From assembly GCA_038319625.1 (NCBI GenBank), contig JBBQDK010000005.1, positions 1 to 43,233 of the forward strand: a stretch of 43,233 nucleotides of DNA. Direction: 5' to 3'. Shown in pieces: positions 1 to 8,009 of the stretch. Both the position numbers and the translations under genes were made by a program. The notes under the pieces were generated by a model. It made no database searches, was not told where the DNA came from, and saw only the letters and a list, made by a program, of their open reading frames with translations. The stretch comes from JBBQDK01 sp038319625 (lineage in GTDB: Bacteria; Pseudomonadota; Gammaproteobacteria; JBBQDK01). Within the stretch, counting starts at the first letter, position 1. Every line of letters starts with the position of its first letter.

Positions 1-650
1 CTATCGTCACTGGGGCCTCGGGCGCCAACACCGGCACCGGCTCCATCAGTGCCGGCGCGGTGACCGATATCGGTAATGCTGCGTTCACAACCACGGCGGG
101 TACGCTGACACCGCCGATCAGAATCAATTTCACCAGCTCGACGACTTACCAGATCATCAATGCCTCAAGCAATGCGGTGTTGGATACCGGCATCTATACA
201 CCGGGAACGGGTAAGGATATCTTCCCCAGCGACAATCTGGCGCTCAATTACGGATATCAGGTGCATGTCAGCGGCACGCCCGCGACCGGTGACAGCTTTG
301 CCGTGACCTACAACGCCAGTGGTACCGGTGATAATCGTAACGCCCTGGCTATGGCAGGTCTGCAGACCAAGGGTGTGCTGGATAGTGGCGCGATTTCCTA
401 TACGCAGGCCAATGGTCAAATGGTCGCCAAGGTCGGCACGCAGTCCAGCAGCGCGCAGAACAACCTGAGCGCGCAGACCACGCTGTTGCAGCAGGTCAAG
501 AGTCAGCAAGCATCGATATCCGGTGTGAATCTGGATGAGGAGGCCGCCAATATGCTCAAATTCCAACAGGCCTACCAGGCGGCGGCGCAGGTGATCTCGA
601 TCGGCAGTTCCCTGTTCAACACACTGCTTGGTGCGGTGAAAGGTCAATAA
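1..650 (+). CDS. flgK: Flagellar hook-associated protein 1 FlgK, C-terminal part (5' end outside window)
   Basis: FlgK forms the first of the two junction rings between the hook and the filament. The frame is open from position 3 with no stop up to TAA at 648-650, so the gene enters from upstream and only about its last 215 codons are here. The GTG at 60 is internal. The C-terminus has the FlgK pattern: an Asn- and Gln-rich coiled helix (residues SGVNLDEEAANMLKFQQAYQ) ending in SSLFNTLLGAV, the helix that packs in the D0 core of axial proteins. The Thr/Ser/Gly-rich part before it is the variable outer domain. flgL follows after three bases. The identity rests on this terminal motif and on the position before flgL. 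Confidence 0.93.
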   Translation, partial: IVTGASGANTGTGSISAGAVTDIGNAAFTTTAGTLTPPIRINFTSSTTYQIINASSNAVLDTGIYTPGTGKDIFPSDNLALNYGYQVHVSGTPATGDSFAVTYNASGTGDNRNALAMAGLQTKGVLDSGAISYTQANGQMVAKVGTQSSSAQNNLSAQTTLLQQVKSQQASISGVNLDEEAANMLKFQQAYQAAAQVISIGSSLFNTLLGAVKGQ

Positions 651-653
651 CCC

Positions 654-1559
654 ATGCGTATCGCCACTTCGCAGATTACCGACAATGCCGTCACGTCGAT
701 GCAGGACGTGCAGGCGCAGATCGCCAAGACACAGCAGCAACTATCGAGTGGTAAGCGCGTGCTTACGCCGGCGGATGATCCATCCGCAGCGGCCAGTATC
801 CTGTCGCTCAATCAGACGATTAGTCTTACCCAGCAGTACCAGCGCAACACCAATGTCGCACAGGCACGCCTAAATCTCGAAGACACCACCTTGTCAGGCG
901 CATCCGATGTTTTGCAGCGTGTGCGTGAGCTGGCAGTGCAGGCCAATAACGGTACCACGAGCGCCAGTGACCGGAATGCAATAGCCGCCGAAGTGACACA
1001 ACTGTCACAACAACTGCAGGGATTGGCCAATACCAAGGACGCCAGTGGTGAATACCTGTTCGCCGGTTTCAAGGCCGGTACCCAGCCCTTCACCGATAAT
1101 GGTGGCGGAACCATTGTCTACAATGGCGACCAGGGTAGCCGTCTGCTGCAGATCGGACCGCAGCGGCAGCTTGAAGTGGGAGATTCAGGTTCCAGCGTGT
1201 TTATGAATATTCCTGCCAGTGCCGGTGGCGTACAGTCGGTGTTTGACACCATAAACACGTTCATCAGCAATCTGAACACCAATACGCCCAGTCAGAGCAC
1301 CATCACGGATATCGATTCGGCGCTCAATAATCAGCTTACCGTGCGCGCCAAAGTCGGCGCGCGCCTGAATGCGATCGACAGTCAGAACAGCATCAATGCG
1401 GACTATCTGCTCCAGACACAGAGCGCCTTGTCCAAGATCCAGGACGTAGACTATACCAGCGCCATCAGCATGCTCAACCAGCAGACCGTCGCGTTGCAGG
1501 CAGCGCAGAGCAGCTACACCAAGATCCAGGGGCTGTCGCTGTTCAATTACATCCGTTAA
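654..1559 (+). CDS. flgL: Flagellar hook-associated protein 3 FlgL
   Basis: FlgL is the second hook-filament junction protein, exported by the flagellar type III apparatus and sitting between FlgK and the flagellin filament. The 301-aa product has the flagellin-like N-terminal helix (MRIATSQITDNAVTSMQDVQ, then LSSGKRVLTPADDPSAAASI) and the matching C-terminal helix ending ALQAAQSSYTKIQGLSLFNYIR. Both are typical of FlgL, and the length is close to the usual 300 to 400 aa. The ATG lies three bases after the flgK stop, so the genes are co-transcribed and probably translationally coupled. The gene closes the flg operon: after it comes a gap of about 1.1 kb without an intact gene, and then the modification island. 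Confidence 0.95.
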   Translation: MRIATSQITDNAVTSMQDVQAQIAKTQQQLSSGKRVLTPADDPSAAASILSLNQTISLTQQYQRNTNVAQARLNLEDTTLSGASDVLQRVRELAVQANNGTTSASDRNAIAAEVTQLSQQLQGLANTKDASGEYLFAGFKAGTQPFTDNGGGTIVYNGDQGSRLLQIGPQRQLEVGDSGSSVFMNIPASAGGVQSVFDTINTFISNLNTNTPSQSTITDIDSALNNQLTVRAKVGARLNAIDSQNSINADYLLQTQSALSKIQDVDYTSAISMLNQQTVALQAAQSSYTKIQGLSLFNYIR

Positions 1560-2539
1560 CCGTTTCCAGTCTGAGGTTCCTGCCAGCGTTCCGCTATATC
1601 GCCGCGCGTGAATCGTTCAGCGCAGTTGAAATCAAAAACCAGGGCGTCCATTGCCCTGTGGTACCGGATGCAATGCTCACCTCGGCCTTGCTCCATTCCT
1701 TTGTTGCGGCGCCGCTCGTATAGGATCTTGGCCCTACCGATGATGTGACCGATACGGCGGCTGGATTTATTCCCAAGCCTGCCGTCCGGCCGACTATCTG
1801 CTCACTATGAGCTTTTGCCGGCACCTTTGTATCGGTCGATTCCACACTGCCATCGCCACCACGGTTCTGCACATACCGTTTGCCAGTTGGGAAAGAATTT
1901 TCCTGACAGATTACCCGCCCCGAATTCGACCACTGTTTCGCCGTTATCGATGAATGTCGTCAACCGGCGAGCACGTTCGAGCTACATGTCCAGGATAGAC
2001 GCGGAATCCTTCCATCTGTCACGGCCATGTAAAACGACGATTTCGGTATTCGGGAGATCAATTGACTGTGCCGGATCCTGTCCGGCGCCTCGGACAGGAA
2101 ACACTCCATCGATATCTGCGAACAGGTCGCGGTCATGTGCCCGGTCGGGCACCGCAAGAGTGGAGAGCGGTTCGGTGCGCATGCGCTCGCCGAGCTGGTG
2201 ATATACCACGCTGAGCAGATGCAAGATTTCGGGATACTCCGGCAAGTCTTCCAGCAAGGATGCTCACCGGTCACTGGCGTCCTCAAGGCCACCCTGTTGC
2301 TGGCGATTATCATGCCGGGTTATTTTCGTGCATTTGATCAAAACGCAGTGCAGCCGACACGGCCAGGCGCCAAGTGCACGACACCGAAGTATTGCGGTTT
2401 CGCCCGGGCTGCTGCTGCCGAGAAGTAAATCGAGTATGTAGCTGTCCCGCCTTCCCGGTATTTTCGGGCCTGCAAGCATAAACCGCATTGCAGTGACGCC
2501 ATCCGGAATAGCTGCCTCTCATGCATCCTTCCCGTGGCG
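1560..2539. other. Long gap between flgL and the dioxygenase gene; holds decayed coding sequence
   Basis: No intact gene is convincing here. The open frames on both strands are short, overlap each other and have unlikely composition. Within 1650-2263 the minus strand reads like a broken protein gene (separate entry). The part from about 2264 to 2539 shows nothing I can recognise. I see no rho-independent terminator directly after flgL. The region lies at the island boundary, where gene turnover is expected. Confidence 0.6.
1650..2263 (-). pseudogene. Decayed minus-strand gene, possibly a SAM-dependent methyltransferase
   Basis: Reading the minus strand from about 2257 downwards gives a protein-like stretch (LLEDLPEYPEIL, then LFADIDGVFPVRGAGQD, then LPNTEIVVLHGRDRWKD). 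It is interrupted by a TAG at 1982-1984 and then continues in the same frame as LERARRLTTFIDNGETVVEF followed by GAGNLSG. The segment VVEFGAGNLS resembles motif I of class I SAM methyltransferases. About 25 bases later the sense switches to another frame (FPTGKRYVQNRGGDGS), and the first frame soon meets a further stop at 1805-1807. An in-frame stop plus a frameshift in otherwise protein-like sequence suggests a dead gene. The methyltransferase call rests on one motif. The borders are approximate, and chance coding look-alike is possible. Confidence 0.45.
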
Positions 2540-2555
2540 TGGCAGGATGGTTGCA
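2540..2555 (+). promoter_or_regulatory. Sigma-54 promoter candidate upstream of the dioxygenase gene
   Basis: TGGCAGGATGGTTGCA matches the RpoN consensus TGGCACG-N4-TTGCA with one mismatch (C to G at the sixth base). The -24 GG and -12 GC are at the exact spacing. The start of transcription would be near 2566, leaving a leader of about 115 bases before the ATG at 2683. Confidence 0.7.
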
Positions 2556-2682
2556 TGGTGTTATTGGTCGCGACTGACATCCGTCGGGCAGCCTGCCGCG
2601 TACTCAATCGGGTCAGGGTTGTTTCCATCTGATGTCCCGTGACCTAACAATCAATTCGGTATTCACCCGAAAGGACCGCACT

Positions 2683-4014
2683 ATGTCAGACAGTCTCAGT
2701 CAGCAAAGTTTCAGCCGCGACACGCAGGCGGCACTGGTCGACCTGGGTAACCAAACCCCGACACGGACGCATGACATAGCTGGTGTTGGCGACGCTCACT
2801 GGAGCCTGAACGTCGGAGTGCAGGCTGGCGTGCAGCCGCTGACCGGTCTGGCGCCTATCGATATCACGATCGCGTGTACCGGTAACAGGGTGGAGCAGGC
2901 GTGTATGCTGCGGATCGATTTTCCTGACAGTGGCCTCACCGGGACGGATATACCTGTTCAATTGCAGGCAGGGCATGCCGTATGCCGGTTCGCCATACAT
3001 ACCCATCTGCTCGACAACGGTCAGCGTCGTTTCCGAGTGCTGCTATTGGATAACGCCGGCGTATCGGTCGCGGCGCGACAGGGAGTTATCAATATACGCA
3101 ATGAGGGGGCCATCGCTGTGCAGGTCCGCGAGAGTCTGCGCGCCGCGCGGGTGCCATTGGTGCTGGATGGGCCCTGTGACGCCGGCTTGTATGATTATGC
3201 GGATGTCGCGCTGATTCCCTGGTTTGATCGCCCGGATGCCGGGCAGACTATTCATGCCTGGTTGGCGGGACGCAACATTACCTTCGCGGAGGCCGAGGCC
3301 TTGCTGGATTTCGTGATCAACGGCTACATGGTTTTACCCGGGTTGGTCGAGGACGAATTACTGGACAGTATCAACAAGGAAATCGATCACGTCGTTGCGA
3401 CAGGCTATCGGGGCTATGAGTCGGGGTCGGGGGAGCGTCTGGAACACCTGCATACCGCTTATCCCGGCATACGCTGTTTATGGATGCATCCCCGCATCCT
3501 GCATTTCCTGGATCTGATCTTCGCGGCGCGCGCGCGTCCCTGTCAGAGCCTGACCTTTATCTGCGGCAGCGAGCAGAACGTGCATCAAGACACCGTACAT
3601 CTGACGCCGTTTCCCGCCGGCTATATGTGCGGAGTCTGGATAGCGCTCGAAGATATTCAGCCGGGTTCCGGAGAACTCGAAGTGTATCCCGGCAGTCATC
3701 GCTTGCCGCGCATTTATATGAACGGCTCTGGGGTCGCCAAGGTTTCCAACGGCAACTGGCAGGAATTCAGTGACAAGATCGGGCAGCACTGGCACAGCCT
3801 GCGTGAGCAAGGCCGATTTGAAAGTATGATTTACCGGCCGGCGCGAGGTACGGTGCTGATCTGGCATGAGAACCTGATGCATGCCGGCGGTAAGCGCCTC
3901 GATCGCTCCCTGACACGGCGTTCCATCGTTACCCACAACTTCGCCGAAGGTGCCCTGGTGTTTTATGACTCGACAGGGAATGTCGGCTATACCTTCGATC
4001 GCGATGGCGCCTGA
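2683..4014 (+). CDS. Phytanoyl-CoA dioxygenase (PhyH)-like Fe(II)/2-oxoglutarate oxygenase with an extra N-terminal domain
   Basis: The C-terminal half (about 225-440) looks like a non-heme iron oxygenase of the PhyH family. It has a facial-triad HxD (His301, Asp303, in NVHQDTVH), a distal His400 (LMHAGGKR) and nearby arginines (LTRRS, 412-413) suited to binding 2-oxoglutarate. Such enzymes hydroxylate or oxidise small molecules, lipids or sugars. The N-terminal part (about 40-160) is predicted beta-rich with no family I can name; it could be a carbohydrate- or protein-binding sandwich. The frame is open from an ATG at 2632, but only the ATG at 2683 has a good ribosome site (AAGGA at 2671-2675, seven bases away), so 443 aa is preferred. 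It stands alone behind its own sigma-54 promoter between flgL and the glycosyltransferase operon, suggesting a role in finishing a flagellar or surface glycan. The substrate is unknown. Confidence 0.8.
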   Translation: MSDSLSQQSFSRDTQAALVDLGNQTPTRTHDIAGVGDAHWSLNVGVQAGVQPLTGLAPIDITIACTGNRVEQACMLRIDFPDSGLTGTDIPVQLQAGHAVCRFAIHTHLLDNGQRRFRVLLLDNAGVSVAARQGVINIRNEGAIAVQVRESLRAARVPLVLDGPCDAGLYDYADVALIPWFDRPDAGQTIHAWLAGRNITFAEAEALLDFVINGYMVLPGLVEDELLDSINKEIDHVVATGYRGYESGSGERLEHLHTAYPGIRCLWMHPRILHFLDLIFAARARPCQSLTFICGSEQNVHQDTVHLTPFPAGYMCGVWIALEDIQPGSGELEVYPGSHRLPRIYMNGSGVAKVSNGNWQEFSDKIGQHWHSLREQGRFESMIYRPARGTVLIWHENLMHAGGKRLDRSLTRRSIVTHNFAEGALVFYDSTGNVGYTFDRDGA

Positions 4015-4110
4015 CCTATCGGATGCCCGGATACTCACGTCACGGTATCTTGGCAGAGAGTAGTCATTAGCCTGACGTTTCTCTGACGCCCTCAGCAAAC
4101 GCCCCCATAA

Positions 4111-4132
4111 CTAACTGTTGCCAATGAGTTAG
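4111..4132. promoter_or_regulatory. Inverted repeat just upstream of a sigma-54 promoter
   Basis: CTAACT and AGTTAG form a perfect six-base dyad separated by ten bases, ending five bases before the -24 element of the radical SAM operon promoter. The position is close for a classical enhancer site but is possible for FleQ-type regulators, which can bind near promoters. It does not match the FleQ consensus I know. It may be a regulator site or chance. Confidence 0.3.
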
Positions 4133-4137
4133 ATGTT

Positions 4138-4153
4138 TGGCACAGGGATTGCT
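4138..4153 (+). promoter_or_regulatory. Sigma-54 promoter of the radical SAM/glycosyltransferase operon
   Basis: TGGCACAGGGATTGCT has all of the -24 (TGGCAC) and -12 (TTGCT) consensus bases at correct spacing, making it the best sigma-54 match in the window. Transcription would start near 4164, about 95 bases before the ATG at 4260. It probably drives the whole block 4260-18838, as no other promoter is obvious within it. Confidence 0.78.
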
Positions 4154-4259
4154 GAAATCCTATGTCCGTCCCTGACTTAAATTTTATCTGGCCAGCTTGG
4201 CAGGGGCACAGCACCTGAAACGCGGAGTCGGCGCTCTGCCGGCGGGCGGAGGAATCTGG

Positions 4260-6638
4260 ATGTTGATCAACGAACGTGTACTGGTTGCAGTGAGCATTGG
4301 TTCCGATGAATGGGATTTCCTGCGCTTCACCAATCTAATTGTCAGCATGGGGCATTTCGGCGGTAAGCTGAGCCGGGGGCGTTACCTGGTATTTGCACCT
4401 GCAACCTTGCCTGCGGATATGCAGCAAACCTTGACCGATCTGGGGGTCGAGGTCCGCATTCATCCCCGCCTCGATACGACGCAGTACGCCGAATCATGCG
4501 CATTGCATCCGCTGAATTGTGTGGACGATAGTGATGACTACGAAGTCCTGATAGCGCTCGGTCTGGACGCCGTGGTCACTGGCGATTTTTCCAGCTATGT
4601 CGCAGACGATGTGCTGGGTGCAAGATTGGCGTACAACGCTGCGGTAACTGACCAGGTATGGACGCAAGCGGCAACGCTGCTCGATCGATTGCTGCCGGCT
4701 GTCCGGCCTCGCGCCGCGCATGACGGCGAGGCACACCTGCCGTGTTTCGATCCGGGATTGCTCATCGTGCCGAAACCGTATGTTGCACGCTTACGCATGC
4801 AATGGCAGGCGATCGGTGAGCGCCTGCAATCAGCATCATCAACAGTCGATGCAGAAATGGCGGGCGCCATAGTCGATCCGATATTGAGTCTGAGCTTCGC
4901 ACTGCTCCAACCTGAATTCCCGGTAAAACTGTTGCCACTTTCGTTGGGTTTCCCCGTGCCCGGTCAGGTGCACGAATCATGTTCCCCGCAGATCTGTGAA
5001 CCTTTGATCCTGAGTTGTGTAATGGATGCGATGGCATTGCAGCAGGGTCTGCCGGCTTCAGGCTACACCTCGCCGGATGCGGCCATCCGTCGCATCAATG
5101 CACTGCTGATAGCCGGATCATCCGCTGATATGGACACGGTCGATGCCATTCCTGTAGCGCCGGCCGTGCGCCGGCTGACGCAGTATCGTGACCGCAAGCG
5201 CCGGACCATTGAATCGTTTCTTGCCTTCACGCAAGGTGGGGCCTCGCCCGCCTATCCGTTGGAGGTGTTCCTGGAAGTCAGCAACCTGTGCAACCTGAAG
5301 TGCGCGATGTGCCGTGATTTTTCCACGTTGAACCCGCGCCGCTTCATTGCCTTGCGTGAAGAAGAACGCGGCTTTCTGGATCATGAAGCCTTCGCTGGCT
5401 CGATGGAGCAGGTACTTGAACATGCGCTGGTGGTGCATTGCTTCGGTTTTGGTGAGCCGACATTGCATCCGGGCTTTCGCGAGTTGCTCGATCAGATATC
5501 GCGTTATGAAGTGGTGATCGACTTCTTTACCAACGGAATGGGACTGACAGAAGACCTGTGCGAATTTCTGGTCGATCGCGGTATCGGCTGCGTTACGGTG
5601 AGCTTCTCTGGCGCCAACGCTTCCGACTACGAAAATGTCTACATGGGTGGGAAGTTCGAGCAGGTGCTGGGTGGTATCAAGTGCCTGGCCGAGGCCAAGC
5701 GGCGTCGTGGCGCCGATCTGCCGCGCATCGCCATCAACTCGCTGTCGTTTCAGCATCACATCGACAAACTGCCGGAATTCGTGCGCATGATGGCCGGCCA
5801 CGGTGTGAATCATATCTTCGTCAAGCAGCTGCTGGGGGAAGATACCAATCCGGTGATAGCACAGCACATCGCGGTGAATCGCCCCTGGATCGAGGGCGTA
5901 AAGCTCGCAGAGGCCAAGGTCGTCGCCGCCGAGTTGGGCGTCGGTATCAGTGCCGATCAGTTTGAGCATTCCGTGGTCGGTAGCGAGGAAGAGGCTGAGC
6001 AGCGTCGGGGCAGTTTTGTCATGGGACGACAAAATGACAACGCCGGCTGCAGCAATGCGTCGGCCAGTGTGGTTGTGCCGATTAGCGAGCTGCGCGCAAC
6101 GGCGTCCAAAGTGGTGCCGATCAAGCCGGCGGCCCGTGAGGAAGAACCGATGACCGCCCTGGATGTCCCGGTGACCGAGGTCAATGAATTGCTGGCGATC
6201 GAGGCACCGCTTGTGCCATTGCGATCGCCTTGCATGGAGCCGTTCAAAACCTTGTATGTGCGCAAGGGTGGGCGAGTGAAAAGCTGCTGTTTCGCGGATG
6301 GCCGGGCACCGGCGCTGGGTGATGTATCAGTACAGAATGGTCTGGATATCTGGCGTGGTGCAGGCTTCGAGGCTGTGCGGCAGGGCATTATCGAGGACAA
6401 GTATCCCGAGGCCTGTCGTACTTGTGTGGAAATCGGTTACGGGCCCTGGTCGCATTTCTTGGCGAATCTTGTCAGCGATTACAACCTCTGGTTCAAACGC
6501 GCCTTCGGGGAATCGTTCTTGGACGATGCCATGTCGGCACGCATCGCCGGCGTGAACGAAAACGCCGAGATTGCGCAGCGGCAAAGGATGATGAAGCGAT
6601 CCATGGGCCTGCGCCGGGCACCCATGCTGAAGCGATAG
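4260..6638 (+). CDS. Radical SAM protein with SPASM-like C-terminus and a glycosyltransferase-like N-terminal domain
   Basis: The middle of this 792-aa protein carries the radical SAM cluster motif CNLKCAMC (Cys344, Cys348, Cys351), followed by a CFGFGEPTLHPGF segment typical of the SAM-binding GGEP region. A C-terminal Cys set (658, 676, 677, 719, 722) suggests a second, SPASM-like iron-sulfur cluster. Such enzymes perform radical chemistry on peptides, sugars or nucleotides. The first 215 residues (YEVLIALGLDAVVTGDFS, then FDPGLLIVPKPYVARLRMQW) look like a GT-A sugar-nucleotide fold; this is inference. The ATG at 4260 has a strong site (GGAGGA at 4248-4253); an upstream TTG at 4197 is less likely. 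The next gene starts 12 bases after the stop. A low-complexity stretch (about 580-640) separates the catalytic and SPASM-like parts. Substrate unknown; the operon suggests glycan or flagellin modification. Confidence 0.82.
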   Translation: MLINERVLVAVSIGSDEWDFLRFTNLIVSMGHFGGKLSRGRYLVFAPATLPADMQQTLTDLGVEVRIHPRLDTTQYAESCALHPLNCVDDSDDYEVLIALGLDAVVTGDFSSYVADDVLGARLAYNAAVTDQVWTQAATLLDRLLPAVRPRAAHDGEAHLPCFDPGLLIVPKPYVARLRMQWQAIGERLQSASSTVDAEMAGAIVDPILSLSFALLQPEFPVKLLPLSLGFPVPGQVHESCSPQICEPLILSCVMDAMALQQGLPASGYTSPDAAIRRINALLIAGSSADMDTVDAIPVAPAVRRLTQYRDRKRRTIESFLAFTQGGASPAYPLEVFLEVSNLCNLKCAMCRDFSTLNPRRFIALREEERGFLDHEAFAGSMEQVLEHALVVHCFGFGEPTLHPGFRELLDQISRYEVVIDFFTNGMGLTEDLCEFLVDRGIGCVTVSFSGANASDYENVYMGGKFEQVLGGIKCLAEAKRRRGADLPRIAINSLSFQHHIDKLPEFVRMMAGHGVNHIFVKQLLGEDTNPVIAQHIAVNRPWIEGVKLAEAKVVAAELGVGISADQFEHSVVGSEEEAEQRRGSFVMGRQNDNAGCSNASASVVVPISELRATASKVVPIKPAAREEEPMTALDVPVTEVNELLAIEAPLVPLRSPCMEPFKTLYVRKGGRVKSCCFADGRAPALGDVSVQNGLDIWRGAGFEAVRQGIIEDKYPEACRTCVEIGYGPWSHFLANLVSDYNLWFKRAFGESFLDDAMSARIAGVNENAEIAQRQRMMKRSMGLRRAPMLKR

Positions 6639-6650
6639 GAGGATTTGCAG

Positions 6651-8009
6651 ATGCAGAGCGCAGAACAGCGCAGCGCTTCTACCGGGGTGGACGGACAGAT
6701 AGCCGATAAGGTTCGGGCCGTGCCCAGTCAAACCCCGAATTTACACGCTGACATGATGTTGTCCCAGATCGCTTTCCACATGGGTGGCCTGCTGCCTGAA
6801 TTGCTTGCGCAACCGCTGGAGGCTGCTCAGTTGGTGCGCCTGGGTGAGGTATACAGCTTGCTGGGCGATGCGGCGGCGGCCCGTACCTGTTTCGAACATG
6901 CGGCGGGTATCGATGGCGCGAACAGCGATGCTGCGAATAATCTTGGTGTGCTGGCGTTTTCGGCCGGGGATGTGAATCGTGCCGAATGGTACTTCCAGCG
7001 CGCTATGGAACTCGATCCGGAAAATTGCGCCGCACAGGACAATTATCGTGCATTGGCGGAAGTTCGTGCCCACACGCCAAATGAACCAAAGAATGGCGAG
7101 GTCATTATTTACCAAATGGGCAAGGTTGCTTCCACGGCGCTGAATCATGCCCTGGCCAATCGCGGACTGGTGGTCGAGGCCAGTCATTTTCTCGGTTTCG
7201 ATGAAGTTGCCAGAGTTGTTGGCGAATTGAGTTTGCCATGGATGGATGCGCACTTCACGTATCACCTCTCCGGTCAGTTGCTACGCAACCTGGTCCTGAC
7301 GCGCAAGCTCAACTGGTTCCGTGAATACGGCGCAGCCCGTGGCCGACGGCTGAAAATAATCACGCTGGCGCGTGATCCACTCGATTGGTATGCGGCCAGT
7401 ATTATTCAAGACTTCGCGGGATACAGCAAAGGTATCGATGCCTGGTGTAAGACATGCACTGAACTGTCCGCCTCGAGGGCAACGGCAGACAGGGTGGAGG
7501 ATTTCCAGCGCGCCGTGCAGGAGCGGCTGCTGGCTACTCCCGATGAGTTGGTGCAATCGATACCTGGGCAGGGGAATTACTGCCGGTATCCAGAGGAGAG
7601 CAATGACTCATTCGCCGTTGGGTTGCTCTCGCGCTTGATGGCCAAGCCGCTTAAGTGGTTCGACACGCATTTGCTCCCGGTACTGGATGTGGATGTTTAT
7701 GCGCATTCATTTGATCCGCAGCGCGGCTGGTCGGTCATCGAAGGTGAATTTGCCGATGTCTTGGTATTGAAGTTCGAGCGATTGAGCGAGCTTACTGAGG
7801 TTATCGGAAAATTTGCCGGTGTCGAGAGCCTGGTCATCGGCCAGCGAAACGTTACGCACGAAAAGACTGGTGCCGATGACATCAAGGCGGCTATACGTAA
7901 TGCCTATACCGACGAGCTTCGCCATGCCATCTATGCCAGTCGATATTGCCGACACTTCGGTTATTCCCATACGCCGGTAGTAAATTGTGAGCATAAGGAA
8001 GGCCGATAA
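6651..8009 (+). CDS. TPR protein with a sulfotransferase-like (capsule-synthesis type) domain
   Basis: Residues 45-135 contain about two tetratricopeptide repeats (VRLGEVYSLLGDAAAARTCF and NNLGVLAFSAGDVNRAEWYF), a protein-binding scaffold. The rest resembles the putative capsular polysaccharide synthesis family related to sulfotransferases. It has a P-loop-like start IIYQMGKVASTAL (about 152-164), which would bind the 5'-phosphosulfate of PAPS, and a later LARDPLDWY (about 239-247) at the place of the 3'-phosphate site. The role may be sulfation of a glycan, or another transfer in glycan assembly; catalysis is inferred from family likeness. GGAGG at 6638-6642 sets the ATG at 6651 (452 aa) rather than a TTG two codons earlier. 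Its stop overlaps the next start (TAATG at 8007-8011), so the two are translationally coupled. Confidence 0.75.
   Translation: MQSAEQRSASTGVDGQIADKVRAVPSQTPNLHADMMLSQIAFHMGGLLPELLAQPLEAAQLVRLGEVYSLLGDAAAARTCFEHAAGIDGANSDAANNLGVLAFSAGDVNRAEWYFQRAMELDPENCAAQDNYRALAEVRAHTPNEPKNGEVIIYQMGKVASTALNHALANRGLVVEASHFLGFDEVARVVGELSLPWMDAHFTYHLSGQLLRNLVLTRKLNWFREYGAARGRRLKIITLARDPLDWYAASIIQDFAGYSKGIDAWCKTCTELSASRATADRVEDFQRAVQERLLATPDELVQSIPGQGNYCRYPEESNDSFAVGLLSRLMAKPLKWFDTHLLPVLDVDVYAHSFDPQRGWSVIEGEFADVLVLKFERLSELTEVIGKFAGVESLVIGQRNVTHEKTGADDIKAAIRNAYTDELRHAIYASRYCRHFGYSHTPVVNCEHKEGR

Noticed and set aside
5118..6032. 304-codon minus-strand open frame
   Set aside because: It lies wholly inside the radical SAM gene on the other strand; the radical SAM motif and the downstream Cys set prove the plus-strand reading.
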